From contig NC_135240.1 in assembly GCF_947623445.1 (NCBI RefSeq), forward strand, positions 25,668,001-25,732,000: a stretch of DNA of 64,000 nt. The letters are read 5' to 3'. Of the stretch, positions 25,601-34,725 are shown piece after piece. This stretch comes from Clavelina lepadiformis. Its lineage: Eukaryota; Chordata; Ascidiacea; Aplousobranchia; Clavelinidae. Numbering within the stretch: the stretch's first letter is position 1; every line of letters begins with the position of its first letter. The translations under genes were made by a program, and so were the position numbers. The notes beneath the pieces were generated by a model. That model made no database searches. It had not been told where the DNA came from and saw nothing but the letters and a program-made list of their open reading frames with translations.

Positions 25601-26750
25601 GAGGGTTTCCACATCCTTTTAAAATAAATTCCTGTTTAACTTTGTTACGGATATACTTGAGCAAAGCTTACAACCTATCACAAACATTATACCTTCAGCT
25701 GGCTTCACGCAAGTTGGAGGGATCAATAGGCTTGATTCTGAAAGATCATCAGGTGGAAATGGTAATCCGTCATCAAAGCTTCTCCATTTCCCAAGGAAGC
25801 ACACGATGGAAGTAAAGTTTAAAGTATATAATCCAGGATTGCAGATGTACCGAGCTAATGAATATTCGACTGTTGAACTGGTAAAAATTGTTGTGTTTCC
25901 AACCGACGGAGGGTTGTTGCAATCTGCAATGAACAATGTCAATAAAGCCTGTTAAAAGTCTCGTTAATTCGGAAAGAATAAAAATAATGTAACCGAGGTT
26001 AATATTATTGTTATATGAAGATAAATGTAGACAGCAGTTTATTTATAGACTTTTATCGGACACGTAATTGTTTATTGTCGTGCTAAAGGCCCTATGATTG
26101 GTTAAAAATGTCTCTAAGTGTTTTGGTTAATTTGCAGCTTCATGTATCTTGTATAAATCAAATTATAACAAACACGTAACTATTGTCTTTGCTAATTGCA
26201 TTTTGACGATCACGTTCCAACGGAATGCACAGTTGTGTGATCTGTTTGATATAGTTTAGTTACAATAGTCGCAGTTTTTCAAAAAAAGAAACTAAAAGAT
26301 TAACAAAAGGAAAACTGTAGTTTTACCCGGCATTGTCTAAATTTTACCACAAAAATTGTTGAAAGTTGTTTTACGTAAAGTAAAATATTAATACAACGTT
26401 AAAAAAACGTGAAACATTTTACAAATGCAAAAAGTTTGCAAATAAAAGTAGACCACACAACCCATCGATTAAGACTGAAAGTTATAGGTTGAAAAAAAGT
26501 CATTCACAAACGTTATAAAAATGGTTTAGATTAAGTTTGACTTGAGTTAAGTCAACATCTAAATAGTAAAACAAGGTAAGCTATATCATTTCTCAATGAA
26601 ACTGCGAGAAGCTTCCTGTGTTATAAAAGTTTAGTTTAGGCTTCAAACCAATTTGTCTTTGGTCGAATATTATTTTAAAATTTTACCTTGAGACTTGGCA
26701 ACAGAAGTCCACAGCAATAAGAACAAATGAATTTTCCACAGACAAGGCAT
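19664..26750 (-). CDS. CCP(x11)-rhodopsin-type GPCR chimera, copy B (18 exons, 1186 aa)
   Basis: Exons 5' to 3': 26687-26750, 25693-25923, 25415-25615, 24998-25189, 24546-24734, 24207-24425, 23543-23746, 23214-23411, 22948-23139, 22572-22754, 22125-22322, 21748-21948, 21293-21676, 20898-21188, 20654-20799, 20240-20405, 19953-20055, 19664-19862; total 3561 nt. Every exon has the same length and phase as in copy A except CCP2, which lacks two codons (SD before FPRC). The reading frame is intact. The signal peptide is MPCLWKIHLFLLLW. Substitutions cluster in CCP1-CCP4 (several in CCP2 and CCP3), in the end of CCP11 and in the cytoplasmic tail. The hinge and TM1-TM5 exons look identical in protein. 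The tail again ends KETTL. It probably has the same role as copy A with altered ligand specificity; this is inference. Confidence 0.93.
20898..21676 (-). other. Copy B: hinge and TM1-TM4 exons of the GPCR core
   Basis: Exons 21293-21676 and 20898-21188 encode the same protein as the copy A exons at 6961-7344 and 6566-6856. The introns here are also nearly identical to those of A; the few differences include one base in the acceptor-side intron and three near the TM1-exon donor. This contrasts with the visible divergence of the outer CCP exons. Confidence 0.85.
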
Positions 26751-26909
26751 AAACATATTGTTCTGAAAATCCCAAAAACTAAAATCGATATTACTGTAAG
26801 TTATATAAATATGAAAAATTTTAGAACTAATGAAAAATGTCTAGCAGGACGTTGAAGTTAAGCTATAGGCTACAGTGTACGTGTCATGAAAACAAAATCG
26901 TTTCCCTTA

Positions 26910-27175
26910 AACTCAGCGTAACTGTGTGAAATATACCTAAGACACATCTTTAATTGCTTGCCTATAGTACCACTTACGGTATATTAAATTAAGTGACTTG
27001 CTAACTCAAACTATAGGCATCTCTTTTCATTTTGGTGTTTACACTAAAAAGTCGCATATCTATCGTAATTGCAAAAGTTTTATCATACAAATGTACTGTT
27101 TTAGATTCTAATGTCGGATCCGGAACACTTATACCATAGAGCACAGATAAAAGGTCGAAAACTTGTTATTCTACA
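26910..27175. repeat. Local duplicate of the gene 5' flank, empty-site version
   Basis: Matches 12,585-12,711 plus 13,736-13,865 of unit 1 but without the 1-kb hAT-like element. A second copy that does contain the element begins at about 28,700. So unit 2 carries this flank twice, one pre-insertion and one post-insertion. Confidence 0.8.
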
Positions 27176-28690
27176 CAAAAAGATTTAAACACATTGAACA
27201 CATTCAAACAGTTAAAGCATGACAGGTCTAATTTCGCAACGCTATCTCCTTCAACTTACAAGAGTCGCCAGAAACCACAAAGCTAGTGCTATTCCGTACA
27301 AACACGGAATTGATCTATATGACTTTGTAGTTGTACAATACTTTATACAAGCCCATTTTGAGTGATTTACTAACAATGCAAAGGGATTTACTTGGGGCTA
27401 CAAATTTATTCAACCGTTGAAGAAAAATAACGACATGTTCAGCTTGGGTAGACCAGGGAATCGAAGCGTGAAGTGCAGGCCACTAGGCCTATAAGTGATG
27501 TAATTACTGTTTATGACACGAGAGCACGCACGCTTATGGTTAAGTTATTTCTTGGTTGCTACAAACACAGAACTTTACAAATTTTCTTAAACATATGGGG
27601 ACGTTACGTTTAATACGCTTACTGTAATGGAATACATTTACCAGTGGTATACACATATCGATATCAGAGTACCCTGCCTCATTAAACCATACTATCATAT
27701 TAGCCATATGATTAATTACTGTTTGCTCAATTACATGTGTGCGTATTATTATACATAGTTTGATCAGCAAAGTGCTCTATGGTTTTATAGATAGGTGGCA
27801 CGTGTTGTATGGTTAGTTGCCTTGTATTTGAACTGTGAAGCACTGACAACCCGTTCCATTTTACCTATTCTAGTATTTGCGAGAAAGCGTAACAGAGTTT
27901 ACAGCAAGTGTCGTTACTGTCTTGAAACTTTTTTTAAATGTTGAATAATGTTGTTGCACGTTTCGCGTATTCCCGTCGAACAAAGCTACAAAATAACCGG
28001 AATTGAAGGGAAAAATGTTGTTTGTTGCAACGCTGAGAATACCAGCATAAACGTTTGTGCATTCCTGTGAAGATTTTAAGTTTATCTTCTAAAATTTTAG
28101 TTTGTAAAATGCAAGGAAAGTTTAAATAAGCTAAAGAATTTAAAAAAGGCTAAGTAAAGATACCAAAATATAAGCCTATAGACTTGCTTGTGCCAGTCGC
28201 AAGGAGTATTAGAAGACCAAAGAGATTTAAACACATGAGTAGAAACTTCGCTTCTGCATTTTTGTTTCTTTTATTCTCTTGGAGGATATTCTACTTTCGA
28301 CACAGTCACGGTTCACTGCATAACAATAAACATGTGGACGACGATAATGATTTTCAGATCTGTTTGCTGCCGGAACAGATTAGTTTTATTATTACGGTGC
28401 AGTTGTTGGGATCCAATGGGTGTAAATTTGAAATTAATTAATGAAATCAGGGGATAGTTTTAGGTTCAGCAATTAACTTAGTTTCAGTTCCTTGAACTGA
28501 TAATGCTGCTGATTTGTATCAAGGCATGGCTTAGCCTAGCCTACTTGAGTTGCGCTGGAACATTTTTTCGTTCACCACATTTAAGGCGAAAAATAAAATG
28601 AATGGATGAAAAATTTAGATAGACCGAGTCATGTTGTATTGTTTCATCTGCCCATATAATTACGCTCCACGCGCAGAATAAAAACTTTAC
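27176..28690. other. 1.5-kb segment unique to unit 2
   Basis: Sits between the two local flank copies and has no match in unit 1. ORFs of 76 codons (27,540-27,770, minus) and 85 codons (28,184-28,441, plus) resemble nothing I recognise. No inverted ends or target duplication were seen. It may be ancestral sequence deleted from unit 1 by recombination between the flanking repeats. Confidence 0.5.
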
Positions 28691-28831
28691 AGATTAAGCT
28701 CAGCGTAGCTGTGTGAATTATACCTAAGACACATCTTTAATTGCTTGCCTATAGTACCACGTGCGGTGTATTAAGTGACTTGCTAACTGAAACTACTGAC
28801 ATCTCTTTTCATTTTGGTGTTTACACTAAAA

Positions 28832-29845
28832 CATACATGTCAAACTCCCGGCCCGCTTTAATATAAAATTTGGCCCGCGTAGTTATTTCATACATTGAAC
28901 TATTTCCGGCCCGCGAGATCATTGTACAGTATAACTTACTTTTTCAAGCAAGAAACAAGATTATAACAAATTGCACAATACACTAGCACAGTAGTTTCCC
29001 CACCATACGATAGAATAAATAGAATTATTCTATCGCTTGTAACCTGGGCTGCAACAGCAGAATAATTAAAAGTAGCCCAGTCAAAACTGCTCTTATTCAG
29101 CAGCGTCAGTTTAATTTTGGCAAGTCTAATAGTAAGGCACCTTTCAATATGGCCAAACTTTGTAATGCAATTTCTAATTTTAACTTTCAAATGCATGGTT
29201 TCATTTACATTTTTTGATGCAGGCTACCTGTAGATGCAGGCTACCTGTAGTGTTTGACAGAATCTTATTACTGCATATCTGCGTATGAGCTTACAGTTAT
29301 ATAGCATACCGTAAGTCGTGTACATTCATTTTTTACATATTCATTTTATCGGTCTACTTTGTGCTCATATTTGTGAGCGTTAAACGTGTGAGCTTTAAAC
29401 GTGTGAGCGTGTGAGCTTTAAACATCCAACAATGCGGCTCAGACTTAATAAAATATTTTTCAATTCATGTTGTTCCAACTGATTGCGCGGCCCAATTTCC
29501 GTGAAATACACTGGTTTTCCCAAAGCTTTGTTTTCAATAATAAGCCTACTTTGTGGTAGGTAAGCTTTTATTCTATTTCATGGTTTATCAAGTGCGACGT
29601 ATTTTTACTTTTTTTCGTCAATATTTGTTGGACTTGTATTCGAAGAAGAATAATACACCGAGCTTTAAACATCAAAAACTTGGTGTTGTTTCGCTGCCTG
29701 TTCAAATTCATGTACTCGTGTCGGGAAACGGTCAATCAAGTCACGTCAAGTTAGGAAACATTCAAACAGTTATCATCCTTACGGCCCGCGGCGTTAAATA
29801 AGTTTTGAGATTTGGCCTCTGGTTCGATTGAGTTTGACACCCTTG
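28832..29845. mobile_element. hAT-like non-autonomous element (unit 2 copy)
   Basis: Second copy of the 12,720-13,727 element in the equivalent place. It has the same ends and the same CACTAAAA duplications at 28,824-28,831 and 29,846-29,853, so it was present before the large duplication. It has small internal indels, including an extra AAACGTGTGAGC-type repeat near 29,385-29,415. Confidence 0.85.
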
Positions 29846-31166
29846 CACTAAAAGGTCGCATATCTATCGTAATTGCAAACGTTTTATCATAGAAATGTTA
29901 TGTTTTAGACTCTGATGTCGGAGCGGTATTTGGATCCGAAACACTTATACCGTAGAGCACAGATAAAAGGCAGAAAATTAGTTATTCTTCAGTAGGTGTC
30001 AAAACGAACATCCTATAAGCAGGAAATAAAAATCATCCAGCGTTTGTGATGGTAAAGAAACGTGCTTTAGACACTGCCTTTATCTACTTCTTCGAGATCT
30101 CTATGCCTTGGGTTGCTAATGTATTTTGCACAAAGCCTCATTATAATTCCTGCCACTTAATAATAACACTGACCAACTGGTGTAAGTTCAACAGGTACAG
30201 AATTTAGTTTCAGGAAACTTACAACATCTTAAAAACTCATTATCTTGATAATAAATTATTCATAAACGGTTTCCATGAAAAAAGCTCATTCTTAGGTAAG
30301 GCTTTACTAACCTTGCTTAACATACTTAACACACGAAATACGATGCCAACACACAGATCTAAGCAACTCACAACCTTTACAAGGCTTTAAAATTAATCGG
30401 TTGAATGGGTCAATAAATGTCTTTACTAACCTAGCAATTTTCGCTCAACTGACAAAATTGAAAGAGTTCTCACTCAGATTACTTCTTATACGTGTATGCT
30501 GCCTGTTAAAATTATAACATAACAAACATATAACGATTGACTTGGCTACGCGGATATGTGTTGGGTCACGATGTGCCATTTTTATGGAGACAAAAATATA
30601 TGCATCATTTAGACAAAAGCCTAGTGACGTATGTATACCGCACACGTCTAGTTGTTTGACTACATTCTTTGTGTTGTTTTGTGTGTTAAGAAATCTTGCT
30701 CCATTACCACTTTTGACTTGCATTTTTCTAAAATCGGTTGTCGGTTTTGTTAAAAAATAATGCAGAAAGCTTTTGATTTGTTAACTTTAACTATTTTTTC
30801 TTTCACATTGAAAATCGTCAGGAAAAACACACAATGACTCACAAAAAACATTGACTGTCAAACCTTCGAAGCTTCATGCCAATTGCCAACTGTTTAGGTG
30901 CCAACAAAAATTTCTTGTAGAGCATGTAATGCAGCATATAGAAGTTACAATCATTACAGCATGTACGTTGTAACATAAAACAAATTTACAAGATCAACGT
31001 AGTGTGTTACCAGACATTCACATAACCATGTTTGTAGAATCTGAATTTGCCGGGATGGGGCAGCACGATATGTCTTGAGCTAAAAATTAATTTATCTGTA
31101 CCTAATTGATTCACCAACTTTCACATTAGTCTGTTTTTAATAATAATCTGCAACCTGTTGCCTCCT

Positions 31167-31340
31167 GTCTTACAAGACGGGCATTTTCGGAATGAGATGG
31201 TTGATATTTTCAAACCTGGCTACTTGAAGCAGCTGAGTGTTCAATCTAATGCACAAATACCGAAGAGGCCCCATACCACAAGTAGCAAAGTGGATTCCAT
31301 CGAATATTCCAGTAAACTGCAAACAAGGCAAAAAAAGTAA
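31167..31340 (+). pseudogene. Orphan last exon of a CCP/7TM receptor relative (unit 2)
   Basis: Duplicate of the relic at 16,576 (same QDGHFRNEMVDIF segment). It has a short insertion that brings a stop codon at 31,340, and a 19-20 bp A-run just after it. No other exons are near on this strand. Confidence 0.65.
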
Positions 31341-31887
31341 CCTGAAGAAACTTGGGTTTAAACGAAAAAAAAAAAAAAAAAAACAGGAAAGTATTGTTAA
31401 TGGAGTAGAATTTAAACTCGACACTTTTAGGAGACTACAAACTGGGCAAAAGTGCCGAATCGGGCGAGTTCTACTGTACCGCACCAGCGCATCACCTTTA
31501 GTACTATAATGTACAATAGTTGATACAATCAGTTGCCGCCATAGTTACGATTGGCTCGTATTTGACATGACTAATGTTACTGCATCTTTGTTCTTACGAC
31601 GCATTGCCGTGAGCAGTGATATTTGGTTCAATATCGGAACTTCCGATGTGTTTGTATTCGTCTGATATAGGAAGAGCTGCGTGTAAAAAGAGCTAATATT
31701 TCGTAAATTATACAAACTAAAACGGAAGTGCGACGCAGTTTGCTTTCAAATAGATAAACGAGCAACATGTTGCTTTTGCGTTATCATTACAGAGATCACT
31801 TGCTTACATGTGTTGGGATCTTAGCTTGAAGAGACAAAAACTATTGGAGGGTGAATTAACAAAAGCGCTACATTACAATCTTACACT

Positions 31888-32248
31888 GCTAGCATTTGTA
31901 TGAACAAGTATTGTAAACAAAGGACAAGGAATGGCAGGTATAAAGTTACAATGATTTGATAACGACCTAAGGAACCACTTCACCGCAGAGCTGACTTGTG
32001 TTGACTGAACTCTATTATGGAGTGCTAGGGTGTGTACGTTAAAGATTAATATTTTCTTTAGCTTGAACAAACAAGAAACCATTTGAAGTTTTGTCACAAT
32101 GGCAACTATTGTGACGACACAATACGTGCTTATTAACCCATAACCCACTATGTAGTGTCCTAGTGAGATGGAATTAGTAGAGTTTTTATAACAAATTTTC
32201 TTTAAAAGCATTTTGTGGGATAGGTACCGGCAGATAGATAAATTCGTC
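31888..32248. other. Segment right of the duplication; 134-codon minus ORF unexplained
   Basis: A minus ORF (31,873-32,277) contains two hydrophobic stretches, one with a GHYIVGYGLISTYCVVTIVA core. It overlaps the start of the plus-strand small gene and crosses the duplication boundary. No splice frame or paralogue supports it as a real exon. Confidence 0.25.
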
Positions 32249-33431
32249 ATGGATGGATGTGAGACTGAAGAGGCCAACTTTCCTGAGAAACTGACCCAAG
32301 CGTCGCTGGCATTATGGAGAAAGTCCCGTTACACGGTCAGGTTATTTATATTTACACCGCAGGATGAGCAATGTTCGGAGTGTTTAATTTAGCCAACGAG
32401 TTTTGGTCAGTTGAAGCCATTTTCTCTGGATATTTCTCTGAAACTTTAACCGAAGATGAAATATGCAAACAATATATTAACTTAACCTGATCTTGTTTTA
32501 CTATTGAGCTTACCGAAACTGATTTTATATTTACCGGTTTCATGGAAGTTTTACCAACTTAAGTAATTTCTCTTCTCGTTCAGCTACATAACCCAACCAT
32601 ATAGGCACTCGTATGGATTATGTCCACCCTAAACGTTTTGTATTAAATTTTTTCCAACAACGTAATACACTGGCGAAGCAGGCATATTAGTCCCTTCGTT
32701 ATAAGCTCAGCTAACATGCAGCCATAAAACGTTTGACACAATTGCAGGGAAAAGCTTACCAGGATCCGGTATTCTCAGCTAATTTAAAGTCATTTTTGAT
32801 GTCGGATCAGCACTTACAGTCCCTGAGTCCAGCAATTAAACGTTGTCGGAGGTAAAAATAAGCGATGATAAACGCAAGCAGAGTCACTGCGCTACACGTT
32901 AAACGACTGCACTTAACGTAAGGTCTTTTTAATCCTTTGTACTTCGGTGGCAGGTGTAGAGAAGTTTTGCCTGACCTCCTTCCAAAGGTTAACCCCAATC
33001 TACCGCTCTACCTGCAGGACGTCCAGAGGTACAACCAAGAACTGATGAACCACGCCGAGACTGTATACAAATATACGTTGCCCGACACAAGAGGTAATTC
33101 ATTCTCTACTTTGCTTTATGTCCTCACTCAACAAGATGCATCACACGTAAAATTGTTTCAAAACTAACTTTATTTTTCCTTTTCGGCATGGTCAAAGTTT
33201 TGTTCTTTTGGTTCAATTACACTAATTACAGTTATTGAAGAGGAGAAATTAGTTGAAAAGACAATCGGCGTTAAGTCCTGGAAGCACGGATTGGTGCTGC
33301 ACGAACAAGCTTGCCTGGTTGATGCTAATGGGAAGAAAATCGAAGAAAGAGTTGTTGACCAATCAGAACAAACTAGCTTGGCAGAATCGTTGTCGATCGT
33401 GGCTGAAATCCTCCAGAAGTGGCAAAGATAA
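32249..33431 (+). CDS. Small three-exon gene, 141 aa, family not recognised
   Basis: Exons 32249-32340, 32960-33093 and 33232-33431 join in phase (426 nt including TAA). Exon 1 starts at ATG (MDGCETEEANFPEKL) and uses an AG|GTTATT donor. Exon 2 follows a GTGTAG acceptor; an alternative CAG six bases earlier also keeps the frame, adding two residues. Exon 3 follows ATTACAG. The protein is soluble, charged and probably helical, with segments LPDLLPKVNPNLPLYLQDV and SLSIVAEILQKWQR near the end. No signal peptide, membrane helix or known motif is seen. Consistent frames across three exons favour a real gene. It lies just right of the duplication boundary. Confidence 0.6.
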
Positions 33432-34315
33432 CAAATGACGTAATAGTTGTCATTTTGACAAAACAAACTCGTTTGTTACGTAACATTTCCAGTCTAGTGA
33501 CAAATTAGCTGGTTGTGTAGGATGGCGTCCATATTAATTACATTTAAGGACAAAATATTAAGATGGTGACCGAAGCAAGTAAGAAATAGGTTGCACTGCT
33601 AGAGTATTACAATAGAATAAGATCATGGTGCGGAATAAGAACAATAACATAACGAGTGGATTCTCTGCAGTACTTAGGAATTGTACCTGAGTTCATTTTT
33701 AGTGAAAATATTCCAGCCATAATGTTTTTTTCTGTTAATATAAAAACGCTTCAAACCTCTCAAACATGTGTAATGTCACGATATTGAAAATGTTGGTTTC
33801 AGTGTTTTGATATTTCTAATTCTATGTAATTTAAAGCAAGTTGTTATACGCAGTGGTTCTAAAATTGACGGAGCCATGGAACAAAATTCAGCTTTACCAA
33901 AAACGAAATACGACAATGAAAGCAATGTATTCAACTACACGGAACAAGCTATATCTTATCAATATCGCTCTCGGTCTAGACTAAAATCTTACAACAGTCA
34001 CAACGATAATAATCGATAATGTAATTGGTATCATTTTTACCCGAACAATGTGTTTATTATTGCTTCAATCCTGAGACACAATGATCCGTTTTGTATCCTA
34101 TAAGTGGCACTATGAATTCGGAAAGAGATGAAAAAGTAGCCAAAGGCGTTTAGATGTGGTATAAAAATGTTCAAAACTCAACCAACCTAAAGAATGTGCG
34201 AAGTAAATAGTTTGACAAACCTGCTACACGCATGTTTATATACTGTACAGCAATTGGCGATCCTAAAGCAAACGCTGTACGAGGAATCTTTATCAATTTT
34301 ATAACAGAGATAAAA
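33432..34315. other. Intergenic, nothing convincing
   Basis: Contains a perfect GTTACGTAAC palindrome at 33,475-33,484 and a 70-codon plus ORF (33,807-34,019) rich in Ser/Asn with no recognisable domain. Confidence 0.4.
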
Positions 34316-34516
34316 TTATCGCAGCAATAAATTCACAAACATTGGAACAACAGCCACAATGATTAGAATAAAGCCAAAAGCGTATTTAAGCCAGGGTTTG
34401 GAACAAAAGTAAAAGCTTAATCCTTTGAGTAAGTTATTCAAGGAAATTTGAACAAATTCCGGTGATGATATCAGTTCATCATTAGAAGCTAAATCCCATT
34501 GAGATTGCAGGCGCAT
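34316..34516 (-). CDS. Possible tail-anchored mini-protein (66 aa) or orphan exon
   Basis: Single ORF starting MRLQSQWDLASNDEL with a polar N-terminal half and one C-terminal hydrophobic helix (YAFGFILIIVAVVPMFVNLLL, then Arg and stop). This layout is typical of tail-anchored membrane proteins. It lies 210 bp beyond the stop of the neighbouring GPCR on the same strand, so an alternative last exon of that gene is possible, though no clear acceptor precedes it. Function unknown. Confidence 0.35.
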   Translation of the reverse strand: MRLQSQWDLASNDELISSPEFVQISLNNLLKGLSFYFCSKPWLKYAFGFILIIVAVVPMFVNLLLR

Positions 34517-34725
34517 TTTAGCACAGATTTCAGTATTTCACCTTGCCGAATGCTTAAATTCAGATATAGTGAGGCTCAAGCCTATAAAGTTTGACATGTT
34601 GTTAACAATGCATTTACTTCCTTGCATGTTTGCAAATGACATACTGGTATAGGCCCATAAGACAACATAAAGAACATAAAAAAGAGTTCACCTGATGGTA
34701 TGTCAGCTTTTTATGCTAACATGCC

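Larger units (their letters stand above)
17280..31887. repeat. Segmental tandem duplication, unit 2 (14.6 kb)
   Basis: Direct repeat of unit 1. Unit-2-only items are a small hAT-like element (17,506-17,927), an orphan terminal exon (18,544-18,729) and a 1.5-kb segment (about 27,176-28,690) flanked by a local repeat. It lacks the 1.5-kb array-ended element of unit 1; the empty site AAAGAAAC lies at about 30,055-30,062. Confidence 0.9.

Noticed and set aside
5324..26750. Known tunicate self-incompatibility genes (Themis) or vCRL1
   Set aside because: Themis proteins are polycystin-like/fibrinogen-type and vCRL1 is a single-pass CCP protein; here the CCPs precede seven helices.
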